DNA from: Niastella vici
Lineage (GTDB): Bacteria; Bacteroidota; Bacteroidia; Chitinophagales; Chitinophagaceae
Length of the DNA stretch: 64,000 nucleotides
Reading direction: 5' to 3'
NCBI RefSeq assembly: GCF_002077945.1
Contig: NZ_LVYD01000002.1
Location: 310,001-374,000 of the forward strand
The notes beneath the pieces were generated by a model. It was not told the origin of the DNA. It ran no database searches and was given only the letters and a program-made list of their open reading frames with translations. Position numbers and translations under genes: made by a program. Of the stretch, positions 35,768 through 43,810 are shown one piece after another. Numbering within the stretch: the stretch's first letter is position 1; every line of letters starts with the position of its first letter.

Positions 35768-36925
35768 TTACCCCTTCAGCGAATTACCATATCCTACCAG
35801 TAATACCGACACAATAATGGTAATAATGCCTATAATAACCGTTGTTTTAGTTTTCTTGCTTACGCCTGCCCATTCTTTCAATGCCAGTCCCCATGCATTG
35901 GCCGTTAAAATAATGAAGGCCATATGCAGGATCCAGCTGCTGGGGCCATTGCCCAATTTGCTTTCGCCCATGCCATAGAAAAAGAATTGCAGGAACCAGG
36001 TTGTACCGGCCAGTGCCGAGAAAATATAGTTCGACAGCAGCGGTGTTTTCTTATTGGTATAATCGCCAAAGGTCTTGTTGCGGGCGTTCAGGATCATACA
36101 CCAGATAAAATTAGTGGTTAACCCACCCCACAACACCACTACGTATGTTACATTGTTCTGATAAAGGAAATTGCCCTCGCCGGGGTGAGCCGCCATCCAT
36201 AAAGAGTTTGCGACTGCGGCCATTGGCTTGCCCGCCTCGAGCCCGAAATTGAAACAGGCGCTCAACACACCTGATATAATTGATACCAGTAAACCCAGTC
36301 CGAACCGGTATTCGGTCTTTGCCAATTTAATTTTGTCAGCCTCAACATGGAGGTCAATGCCCTGGTCGGATTTGCCTTCCTTTTTTGCAGGCAATCCATG
36401 CGGATCAACACCTCCTTTCATCAATTCCTTTTCCTTTCTTGTTCCGGCCTTTCCGCAAATGATGATACCCACTATACATACAGCCAGCCCCAATAAAACG
36501 GTTCTACCCCATGTATTGCCAACCAGCGCGCTAAAAGTATCTTTACCGGCAGCAGGGAAAATATCATAGTAAATGGAAGGGATAAGGGAGCCAAACACCA
36601 TGCAAAGCCCCAGGATAATACTGCTTCCTAATGACACACCCAGGTAGCGTACGCCCAGGCCATAAGTTAAACCACCAATACCCCACAGGATCCCAAATAA
36701 GAACGTATAGCCTATTACTGCACCACCAGCCTGGCTGATTATTTCTGAAAAGTTGGGGATGGTAAGCCAGGCGGCTAATGGCGGCACTATCAACCAGGAA
36801 AAAAGGCCCCCTATGATCCAGTAACTTTCCCAGGCCCAACCTTTAACTTTTTTGTACGGAATGTAAAAACTTCCGGATGCGAAACCTCCTAAAAAATGAA
36901 ATATAACTCCAAGAATAGCATTCAT
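35768..36925 (-). CDS. rhaT: L-rhamnose/H+ symporter
   Basis: Imports L-rhamnose across the inner membrane. 385 residues, about ten helices, longer than E. coli RhaT (344). The N-terminus (HFLGGFASGSFYIPYKKVKGWAWESYW) and GLTYGLGVRYLGVSLGSSI are diagnostic RhaT blocks. An extra charged loop of about 45 residues (roughly 168-212: KEKELMKGG...KKEGKSDQ) lies between central helices. First gene of the rha operon, divergent from the regulator. Confidence 0.93.
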   Translation of the reverse strand: MNAILGVIFHFLGGFASGSFYIPYKKVKGWAWESYWIIGGLFSWLIVPPLAAWLTIPNFSEIISQAGGAVIGYTFLFGILWGIGGLTYGLGVRYLGVSLGSSIILGLCMVFGSLIPSIYYDIFPAAGKDTFSALVGNTWGRTVLLGLAVCIVGIIICGKAGTRKEKELMKGGVDPHGLPAKKEGKSDQGIDLHVEADKIKLAKTEYRFGLGLLVSIISGVLSACFNFGLEAGKPMAAVANSLWMAAHPGEGNFLYQNNVTYVVVLWGGLTTNFIWCMILNARNKTFGDYTNKKTPLLSNYIFSALAGTTWFLQFFFYGMGESKLGNGPSSWILHMAFIILTANAWGLALKEWAGVSKKTKTTVIIGIITIIVSVLLVGYGNSLKG

Positions 36926-36997
36926 TTGTAGCGTTTTTCTATATGGCCAGCCTATGCCGGATTAAAAAGGTGAAAGTAGAAGTTAACGATTATTAGC

Positions 36998-37017
36998 CCA
37001 TCATGTACCATCATGGT
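36998..37017. promoter_or_regulatory. Direct repeat CCATCATGTA/CCATCATGGT in the rhaT-regulator spacer
   Basis: Two 10-base units repeat head to tail, one helical turn apart, in the 194-base divergent spacer; a partial third CATCATGC lies near 37103. They are candidate operator sites for the adjacent GntR-type regulator. Confidence 0.4.
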
Positions 37018-37057
37018 CTTTTTTAATGAAAAACCGCCTCATATTTAGCTTTTTAAC

Positions 37058-37065
37058 TAAGTTTG
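37058..37065 (+). promoter_or_regulatory. Promoter -7 box TAAGTTTG of the regulator gene
   Basis: Exact TAnnTTTG match 55 bases before the ATG. No clear TTG at the -33 place. Confidence 0.5.
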
Positions 37066-37119
37066 ACGGGCATTAAAACAGGTTGATTGTACACCATTCA
37101 ATCATCATGCGAGGTTATC

Positions 37120-38151
37120 ATGAAAAAAGATTCCATATTTCAGCATTTATTTATCGACTATTATTCTGCTACCCCCAAGTATTTGCAGTTGGCCAATTCC
37201 ATTATAAAGGCTATTGGTGAGGGTAAGATCCAGAAAGACGAGTTGCTGCCTTCGATCAACGAACTGAGCTTTGAGTTTGAGATCTCAAGAGATACGGCCG
37301 AGAAAGGTTATAAGCACCTTAAAAAGATCGGCATTCTGGGCTCGGTGCCGGGTAAGGGATATTTTGTAAAGAACACCGAAGTGGGGCAACACCTGAAAAT
37401 ATTCCTGCTGTTCAATAAACTGAGCCCGCACAAAAAGATCATTTACGATGCCTTTGTTGCTTCACTGGGCGAAATGGCTTCCATTGATTTTTATATCTAT
37501 AATAATGACTTCGCCTTCTTCAAACGGCTCATCGCCAACAAAAAGAACGATTACAGTCATTATGTGATCATACCACATTTCCTCGACGGTGGCGAAAACG
37601 CCAGCGAGATCATCAATACCCTGCCCAAGGAAAAGCTGATATTGATGGACAAGCTGATACCCGGTATTGAAGGTAAATACGGCGCCGTTTACGAAAACTT
37701 TGAAAAGGATATCTATGATGCGCTGGAACAATCGCTTGAACCGCTGAGTAAATACCATACCATCAAGATCATTTTCCCCGAGTACACTTACCACCCGGTT
37801 GAAATATTAAAAGGCTTTTACCGCTTCTGCCAGCAGTATGCGTTCAATTATAAAGTGGTGCACGATATCGCCAACGAACCCATCAAGGAAGGCGAGGTAT
37901 TCATCAACCTCATGGAAAACGACCTCGTTATCCTGATCGAAAAAATACTGGCAACCAAACTAAAGGTAGGCAAACACGTTGGGGTGATCTCGTACAACGA
38001 AACGCCGCTAAAGAAAATTATCCTGAACGGCATTACCACCATATCGACCGACTTTGAGATGATGGGTGAAAAAACGGCCCAGCTTATACTGGAACAAAGC
38101 ACCGATCATATTGAAATACCCTTCTATTTAACCCAACGCGCATCACTATAA
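37120..38151 (+). CDS. GntR-type regulator with LacI-like sensor, probable rhamnose regulator
   Basis: 343 residues from the ATG at 37120, which follows GAGG. N-terminal winged helix (about 12-80: YLQLANSIIKAIGEGKIQK, LLPSINELSFEFEISRDTAEKGY) and a C-terminal periplasmic-binding-protein-like effector domain (about 95-340, ending GITTISTDFEMMGEKTA). Divergent from rhaT and so likely to control the rha genes in response to rhamnose or rhamnulose. An upstream TTG start at 37087 would overlap promoter-proximal leader and is rejected. Confidence 0.88.
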   Translation: MKKDSIFQHLFIDYYSATPKYLQLANSIIKAIGEGKIQKDELLPSINELSFEFEISRDTAEKGYKHLKKIGILGSVPGKGYFVKNTEVGQHLKIFLLFNKLSPHKKIIYDAFVASLGEMASIDFYIYNNDFAFFKRLIANKKNDYSHYVIIPHFLDGGENASEIINTLPKEKLILMDKLIPGIEGKYGAVYENFEKDIYDALEQSLEPLSKYHTIKIIFPEYTYHPVEILKGFYRFCQQYAFNYKVVHDIANEPIKEGEVFINLMENDLVILIEKILATKLKVGKHVGVISYNETPLKKIILNGITTISTDFEMMGEKTAQLILEQSTDHIEIPFYLTQRASL

Positions 38152-38263
38152 CGAATATACTAACGTAATAAATTGTTTTAAATCAAAAAATTGCTGCAAA
38201 GCGTTCTCTGTGTTCATAAACGGGAAAAACTTGCCTAGCTTTGGCTGAAAACCATTTAACCTT

Positions 38264-38770
38264 ATGGCTGGCAATAAAAAACCCCAGAGCAACCACGACG
38301 TTGGTAAAGGACAAGGTCACGCTTATACAGCTTCTCCTACGCAAACAGGTACGCGCCAGGGCCCCGCTGCCCGGCCAACGGCCCCCTTCCACTTTAACTC
38401 ACTTAGTTTACAGTACAAGATCGGGATTATACGAAATGGCATCACTAAAAAACAGCTGGAAGCCATTAAATCGGAAACCGATTTCGATTACCACACCTTA
38501 AGCAGCGTGCTATTAATATCGCGCACCACCCTTATTAAAAAGAAAGGAGATGAAAAGTTTGATCAGCCCACCAGTGAGCGCATTATGCGCTTTGCCGAGT
38601 TCCTCAGTTATGGGCGCGAAGTGTTTGAAAGCAGGGAACGCTTTCAGGCCTGGCTCAGGCACCCGGCCGCTGCGCTCGGAGGCAGGGCGCCACTTGAATT
38701 GCTGGATACCCTGTACGGCATTGAAGAAGTAAAAAAAGAATTAGGCCGTATTGAATACGGCATATATTAA
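38264..38770 (+). CDS. Xre/MbcA/ParS-type antitoxin
   Basis: Antitoxin of a RES-Xre type II module; neutralises the toxin and represses the operon. 168 residues. After a disordered, Gly/Pro/Gln-rich N-terminal tail of about 45 residues comes a helix-turn-helix region (ITKKQLEAIKSETDFDYHTLSSVLLISRTTL) and the ParS toxin-binding C-terminus (LSYGREVFESRERFQAWLRHPAAALGGRAPLELLDT). Length and layout are normal. The toxin gene follows after 17 bases. Confidence 0.88.
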   Translation: MAGNKKPQSNHDVGKGQGHAYTASPTQTGTRQGPAARPTAPFHFNSLSLQYKIGIIRNGITKKQLEAIKSETDFDYHTLSSVLLISRTTLIKKKGDEKFDQPTSERIMRFAEFLSYGREVFESRERFQAWLRHPAAALGGRAPLELLDTLYGIEEVKKELGRIEYGIY

Positions 38771-38787
38771 CCTAACGGCTATCCTTT

Positions 38788-39230
38788 ATGCAGCTTTACC
38801 GCATCGGAAAAACCGCACATGCCCATGACCTTAGCGGGCTGGGCGCCAAACTACATGGCGGCAGATGGAATTACGCAGGCATTCCCTGTATTTATCTTAC
38901 TGAAAGCAGGTCACAGTCATTGATGGAATATACGGCCCACACGGCCATACACATATTGCCCCTTCCCTTTCGTTCACCACTTTTGAGGTGCCGGCCCATT
39001 CTATCAGGGAAATAACCGAATACGAGCTACCCATCACCTGGCTGCAACAGCCTTTTAGTAAGGACAGCCAGGAAATTGGTTCGGCGCTGCTCACTCAAAA
39101 AGATCACTTATTATTAAAACTGCCCTCTGTATTGATTGACCGGGAATTCAATTTTGTGCTTAACACAATGCACCCACTAATGAGTGCAGTAAAAATTATT
39201 GGTGTAAACGGTTATAAGATCCACGATTGA
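38788..39230 (+). pseudogene. RES-domain toxin gene with a frameshift
   Basis: RES toxins are NAD-degrading enzymes of about 150 residues. Here the N-terminal half reads MQLYRIGKTAHAHDLSGLGAKL, GGRWNYAGIPCIYL and LMEYTAHTAIHILP in one frame, while FTTFEVPAHSIREITEYELP, FGTALL-like SQEIGSALL and PSVLIDREFNFVLNTMHP continue in the -1 frame up to 39230. The junction is at CCCC (38959-38962); one more C would restore a single frame. Start residues Arg and Glu of the family are present in the first part. It may be inactive, phase-variable, or a sequencing error. Confidence 0.8.
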
Positions 39231-39691
39231 GGGTTTGTGTAACAGTTGCAGGCCGGGCGCGCGAATAAAAAATATGCAATAATGTTTTTGCGTATGACGA
39301 TGGTCATAGTTTGCAGCTAATAACCCATGCGTTATGTCTGTAGTTGCATGCAACGGGTAGCATATGACCTTTATTATTGGTGATTGACACCCCGGGCCTG
39401 CAGCTAAAAAATTCACCTTTACCCATACTTGATTTTGATAATTTGTTTTTTACGTGTAATCTTGTTGTGAATTGCTTGCTGATCATTCAGAACATCAGAT
39501 GCATTCTGCCAATTGCTCACCTTATCTTATAATGATTGAATGTTCCTCAAGCCTGCCTTGTAACCAGAATCAAAGAATAGAGCATGCCATACCCGTAATG
39601 CGTTTGTGATTTACCGTAACTCATGTAACGTTGTGATTTACTATCAATTATTAAACATTTATTATCAAGGTTAGCAAAAACACTCGTCCTA
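39231..39691. other. Gap before the ECF sigma gene with palindromes and a direct repeat
   Basis: No gene seen in 461 bases. It holds TATGAC-GATG-GTCATA (39293-39308), the 12-base palindrome GTTGCATGCAAC (39343-39354), and an 11-base direct repeat TTGTGATTTAC at 39604-39614 and 39631-39641. The direct repeat is 50-90 bases before the sigma gene and could be a control site. Confidence 0.5.
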
Positions 39692-40315
39692 ATGCGTTCT
39701 ATTCCATTGGAAAATGATGTACTTGTTTCATTCAGGAAAGGTGGTCCCGATGCTTTACAATCGTTATTAAAGCAGTTCTACAGCCCTTTATGCCTTTTTG
39801 CCGAGCGGTTGCTGGGCGATAAGGCCGCTTCAGAAGATATTGTTGGCGAAGCTTTTATAAAATTATGGAACAAGCGCGACAACTTTGAGAACCTGCAGAA
39901 CCTGAAGGCCTTCATGTATATTACGGTGCGCAATGCCTGTTTGAACCATTTAAAGCAGGCCAAACGCGATTCGCTGAACCAAAAGCAACTGGCCTATTTA
40001 ACAGGTGAAAAAGAAGAGTTTGTGTTGAATGAAATGATAAGGTCAGAAATATTGCAGGAGATTATGCAGGAAGTAAATAACCTGCCCGAACAATGTGGTA
40101 AAGTATTGAAACTGGCATATCTGGAAGGGTTAAAGAACCAGGAGATCGCCGACCTCATGAATATATCGGTGCATACCGTAAAAAATCAAAAAGCCAGGGC
40201 CATACAATTGCTGAAAGTTCGGCTGCGCGACCGTGACCTCATGAACCTGTTGCTGTTATTCACCCTTATAAGGGCTGGCTCGGCCAACTGCCAAAACTTA
40301 CATTTTCCTGCCTAA
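39692..40315 (+). CDS. ECF RNA polymerase sigma factor, Bacteroidota FecI-like
   Basis: Extracytoplasmic-function sigma-70 factor. 207 residues: region 2 (about 20-85: FAERLLGDKAASEDIVGEAFIKLWNKR) and region 4 (about 130-180: LPEQCGKVLKLAYLEGLKNQEIADLMNISVHTVKNQKARAIQLLK). The C-terminal tail of about 20 residues is hydrophobic. Such factors normally stand next to a FecR anti-sigma gene and a TonB-dependent receptor; here FecR is 2.2 kb away and no receptor is present. Confidence 0.92.
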   Translation: MRSIPLENDVLVSFRKGGPDALQSLLKQFYSPLCLFAERLLGDKAASEDIVGEAFIKLWNKRDNFENLQNLKAFMYITVRNACLNHLKQAKRDSLNQKQLAYLTGEKEEFVLNEMIRSEILQEIMQEVNNLPEQCGKVLKLAYLEGLKNQEIADLMNISVHTVKNQKARAIQLLKVRLRDRDLMNLLLLFTLIRAGSANCQNLHFPA

Positions 40316-40738
40316 AGATCAGTTTTATTACACAAAAAGGGCCTGCGGGTAGGTGTAAATACCCATTTATTGAATTTTATTAAATTTTTTTTGATTTGGA
40401 ATAGTAATAAATGCGTTGAAAGTTGTTTTAATACTAAACTGGTTATTATTCGGCCGTGCGGGATACATTGTGAATTGCTCTTTGCGCTTAAATATGTTAA
40501 ACGAGTTGTGTTTTAAAAAGTATAGCCATCTAAAACACTTTGACATTTTTAGCTGCGAACTGCTTGTTTTCTGTACCTCAGTTCTTTTATAGTATTAATA
40601 AGTTGTAGCGTGTGATTTTACTAGTGCGAAGGGTTAATAGTTTTTTAGTGAACTGCTTTTATTAACCCTGAACGATAAATGAACCGTGAGCCTTTACAAA
40701 AGGCCTTGTTTGTCCGCCCGATGTATACATCTGTACTT

Positions 40739-40844
40739 TTCGTTCTTTCAGCCAGACGAGAAGACGGAATGTCGAGCGGGAATCTCATGTGACTGTTTGG
40801 TTGGGTCACTACAAGGGAGTGTTTCTACTCTCCCTTTTCTTTTT
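40739..40844 (+). ncRNA. Candidate small RNA A ending at an intrinsic terminator
   Basis: A TTG-N21-TACTTTTC promoter-like pair ends at about 40740. It is followed by GAGA-GAC-GGAAT-GTC-TCTC nested pairing, a GTGAC/GTCAC hairpin (about 40791-40808), and the terminator stem AAGGGAG/CTCCCTT (40813-40836) with tail TTCTTTTT. This would be a transcript of about 100 bases. No known family recognised. Confidence 0.35.
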
Positions 40845-41025
40845 AAAATTCGAACATCTTTATAAATTCCTTTCTCTCCCGCATGGCGGGACCACAAAGA
40901 ACCGGCATCCTTAATACACGAATGAAGTGTATTATATTTAAGCATCTCAAGGCTCCACGTTAGTAGTAGTTCTGTTCTAATTCCAAAAGGTTTTACTGAT
41001 TAGTCTGTATTAAGTACGCTTATTA

Positions 41026-41203
41026 TATCCATTGGGTAGTAAATGCCTGAATGGTTTATATAATGGTATTATATCCCTAACACCGTTAGGAGTCACTTGT
41101 CTCATTCGCATTCCTCATGTGCATCAATTATCCCTCTTCCTGGTACAGAAGAGGCGCAGGAATCCCCCACGGCCGGGTAGTCTTACCCGGCTTTTCTATT
41201 TTT
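41026..41203 (+). ncRNA. Candidate structured RNA B ending at an intrinsic terminator
   Basis: Consecutive perfect hairpins: ATATAAT-GGT-ATTATAT (41058-41074), CCTAAC-ACC-GTTAGG (41076-41090), CCTCTTC/GAAGAGG (41133-41154) and GCCGGGTA-GTCT-TACCCGGC (41172-41191) with a T-rich tail. No coding frame or known RNA family recognised. Confidence 0.4.
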
Positions 41204-41210
41204 ATACCTC

Positions 41211-41450
41211 ACCCCCTGTCCCTCTAAAGGGGGCACCTGTTAACAGCTATTGTTAGTTCCACTTTACATTTATCAAAAAAAGAAGAACAAGGAATTCGCT
41301 TCGGTAAGAACTGGAAGCCGGAACATGGGATCGTGTTGTTACCCCCTGCCCCCTAAAAGGGGCGATTTAATTAACGGGCAATTGCTAATTATTCCACTTT
41401 GTGTTTAATCAACAACAAAAAGCTAAGACCTGGAAGCGGTTCAGGTCAAA
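41211..41450. repeat. Diverged tandem duplication led by CCCCTAAAGGGG elements
   Basis: Unit 1 (41211 to about 41325) and unit 2 (41341 to about 41440) each begin with ACCCCCTG-CCC-TAAA-GGGG. Each continues with TTAAC, ATTG, TTCCACTTT, TTTA, TCAA and then TAAGA-CTGGAAGC-GG in the same order. About half to two thirds of positions match by eye. Confidence 0.6.
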
Positions 41451-41629
41451 TTCTTAGGCAAGATGGTCAGAATCCCGGTAAAAGGGGATCAAGGCGTTCA
41501 GCGCATCTTTAAGAGGTGTTCGAGACATTAATTTCTTCTTCTTCAGACTCCAGAAGATCTATGCCTTAACAAACAATCCCCCAACTTTTCACTTAATCCC
41601 AAAAAGGATCGCGCAAGCGGTCTTTTTTT
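41411..41629 (+). ncRNA. Candidate structured RNA C ending at an intrinsic terminator
   Basis: A nested hairpin CTAA-GACCTG/CAGGTC-TTAG spans 41423-41457, a second pairing region TCCC/GGGGA follows near 41475-41490, and the stretch ends at AAAAAGGATCGC-GCAA-GCGGTCTTTTTTT (41601-41629). The terminator is strong; the upstream limits of the transcript are not visible. Confidence 0.35.
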
Positions 41630-41738
41630 GTGTAACGGTCACACACCTGCATTATAATTGGCTGACCGGTACAACCAATAGTGTTTTTATGAACGAGGGG
41701 CGCGCCCTGGTACAGGTGCCGCCCCAGATGCTACCGGA

Positions 41739-41866
41739 ATGCTCAGGGCATGCTTTGGGGATGCTCAGGGCATGGTCTAAGTATGGCCTAAGTACTGCCT
41801 TGGGGTTGCACTGCGCCCCAGAGTTACTGTATAGGGGCTCCAGAGCATCCCAGTGCAACCCAAGGC
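41739..41866. repeat. G/C-rich block: direct repeat and long hairpin
   Basis: ATGCTCAGGGCATG occurs at 41739-41752 and 41761-41774. Then GCCTTGGGGTTGCACTG (41797-41813) pairs with CAGTGCAACCCAAGGC (41851-41866), 16 pairs with one bulged G around a 37-base loop. Short frames across the block on both strands look like products of base composition. Confidence 0.55.
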
Positions 41867-42347
41867 TAGCTGGCTGCCATTAAACCACCAGTAAACTACC
41901 ATCAATGATAGGTGTAGTGCTCCCCAGAGTGCTGGCCGGGGGGTATGTTCAGGGGCCGCGGGTAAGAGGCCGGGGTAACAGCGAACGAAGGCCGTCTAGG
42001 GGTTTTCTCCCCATTTTTTAGCCTGGCCACTTGATTACAATCATATCCTTTTCGGTTTTTACCTTTTTGTTTAGGCAAACCATTAACATTATTTGTTTTA
42101 TAATATTAGAGGGGCACCTGTTTTTGAAGTTCCCCATGATTCTACACTACATGATAAACACCAGGGCCGGTTTCAGCTTCCGTACTTATCGTACTTTTAA
42201 TGCCAATCAGCATCTTACGAAAATCGTACAATAAACCGGGGTATTATTGCTATACCATTAGCATTCCTACCCAACCCTTAAATAATATTCTGTAAAGCCA
42301 TCAATTTATTAAAGATTTTACCTTACCCTTTAGTACAATTCATAACA

Positions 42348-42367
42348 ATTGTTGTTTTTACAACAAT
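42348..42367. promoter_or_regulatory. Perfect palindrome ATTGTTGT-TTTT-ACAACAAT before fecR
   Basis: Eight-base perfect arms with a T4 spacer lie 150 bases upstream of the fecR start, in an A/T-rich stretch. It may be a regulator-binding site; nothing links it to a specific protein. Confidence 0.35.
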
Positions 42368-42516
42368 ACAATCAGAACACAACACCATTTCTGCTACACC
42401 CATTTTCCGTTGCAGCAATGAAGTATCCATAAAATAGTAAAGCAACAACAGTCCATTTTCAAACCAACCATTCCTGCCCTGGCCCATGCTCATATTTATG
42501 AATTAAACTTTTTCTT

Positions 42517-43746
42517 ATGAATGAACAACTAATGGAAAAAGCATCACATATTGCCTCGCTCATTCTCGCCGACCTGCAAGACAGCCTGTCGACCGAAGGT
42601 CGGCAGGAACTGAATGCCTGGATTCAGGAAAATAATGATAACTATATCTTATATGAAGAACTGATGGATGAGGAAAAACTGGGGAACGACCTGTATGAAT
42701 TGCATTCCTACGATCCCAACCAGGCTTATGAGCGGCTGGCCCAACGGCTATTTCCGCATGCTGCTACCGGCAAAAAGGTTTACTTCAGAATATGGTGGTA
42801 CATGGTGGCTGCCGCACTGCTGCTGGTAGCAGGTGGCATCACGTATGTTGCATTGAACAAGGCAGAAAAACCCATCCCCAAATCAGTAATAGTGCTGGCA
42901 AAGCAAAAATCACCCGGCATTCCGGCCGATACCAAAAAAGCTGTGCTGATCCTTGCAGATGGCTCAACCGTATCACTCAATGAAATGAACAATGGCAACA
43001 TTGCACAACAGGGTAATGTCATTATCCTGAAAGAACAGAATGGTCAGTTGAAATATAAATTAACCAACTCCATCGCCAACACAAACGGCTTCAACACGCT
43101 TCGCACACCCCGCGGTGGCGAATACAAGGTTACGCTCGATGATGGCACCCGTATTTGGTTGAACTCCGCTTCTACCCTGCAGTTCCCCGTTCATTTCAAT
43201 GGGAACGACCGCCGGGTCATTTTTACCGGCGAAGCCTATTTTGAAGTAGCCTCCGCCCTTATTCCCCAAACCGGTAACAAAAGATCATTCATTGTATCAG
43301 TTGATAATATGGAAGTGCAGGCAATAGGTACCTCTTTCAATATCACAGCCTACAAAGAAGATAACCGTTCACAAACAACCGTAGTGGAAGGATTGGTGAA
43401 AGTAGACCGGAACAACAGATCGAGCCTGCTTGCACCAGGCAAAAAACTGATTGCAGCCGACAGCACCGTTACCATTGAGGATGCTGACGTAAAACAGGAA
43501 ATAGCCTGGAAGAACGGTGAATTTGTTTTCAGGAATACCTCGCTCAAAATAGTGATGAATGAACTGGCCCGCTGGTACGATATGGATGTTGTGTACGACG
43601 CCGGTGTGCCTTCGCTACATTTCAGTGGTGAAGTGGAGCGGGAATCAGACATCAGGAAAGTATTGAATATGCTGGAATATACCGGCGGCGGGGTTACATT
43701 CACTATTGTCAATCGCATTATTACTGTTCACCCCGGAAAAAAATAA
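42517..43746 (+). CDS. FecR-family anti-sigma factor
   Basis: Membrane-spanning regulator that holds the ECF sigma factor. 409 residues: cytosolic N-terminal sigma-binding part (1-90), one transmembrane helix (about 93-111: IWWYMVAAALLLVAGGITYVA), periplasmic FecR domain (about 195-290: LRTPRGGEYKVTLDDGTRIWLNSAS, GEAYFEV) and C-terminal DUF4974 (about 330-405: FVFRNTSLKIVMNELARWYDMDVVY). The expected partner is the sigma gene at 39692. No SusC-like receptor follows, which is unusual for this family. Confidence 0.92.
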   Translation: MNEQLMEKASHIASLILADLQDSLSTEGRQELNAWIQENNDNYILYEELMDEEKLGNDLYELHSYDPNQAYERLAQRLFPHAATGKKVYFRIWWYMVAAALLLVAGGITYVALNKAEKPIPKSVIVLAKQKSPGIPADTKKAVLILADGSTVSLNEMNNGNIAQQGNVIILKEQNGQLKYKLTNSIANTNGFNTLRTPRGGEYKVTLDDGTRIWLNSASTLQFPVHFNGNDRRVIFTGEAYFEVASALIPQTGNKRSFIVSVDNMEVQAIGTSFNITAYKEDNRSQTTVVEGLVKVDRNNRSSLLAPGKKLIAADSTVTIEDADVKQEIAWKNGEFVFRNTSLKIVMNELARWYDMDVVYDAGVPSLHFSGEVERESDIRKVLNMLEYTGGGVTFTIVNRIITVHPGKK

Positions 43747-43810
43747 AGGACTTCGTTCTTCTCTTACGGCTGTTTAACGCCGCGTGTATAATTTTTGTAG
43801 CTTGGCAGCT

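Larger units (their letters stand above)
40316..42516. other. 2.2-kb region without convincing genes, rich in hairpins
   Basis: Only short frames without family features occur. Structures seen: GGGTA/TACCC at 40347-40364 just after the sigma gene; GGGTTAATA/TATTAACCC at 40631-40668; GCCTTT-ACA-AAAGGC at 40690-40704; three terminator-like hairpins (40813, 41172, 41601); two CCCCTAAAGGGG elements in a diverged tandem duplication; a G/C-rich block 41690-41990 with repeats; and a palindrome before fecR. Base composition changes sharply from A/T-rich to G/C-rich at about 41690 and back at about 42010. Confidence 0.7.

Noticed and set aside
41211-41362. CRISPR-like array suggested by repeated CCCCTAAAGGGG elements
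   Set aside because: Only two copies with long, related flanks instead of unique spacers, and no cas genes in the window.
41505-41530. A GTTCGAGAC stretch resembling a tRNA T-arm
   Set aside because: No matching acceptor stem, D-arm or anticodon arm could be assembled around it; no tRNA or rRNA gene was found in the window.
41652-41883. Overlapping short frames of 64-68 codons on both strands in the G/C-rich block
   Set aside because: Translations are rich in Cys, Pro, Arg and Gly without any domain, occur on both strands at once, and coincide with direct and inverted repeats.
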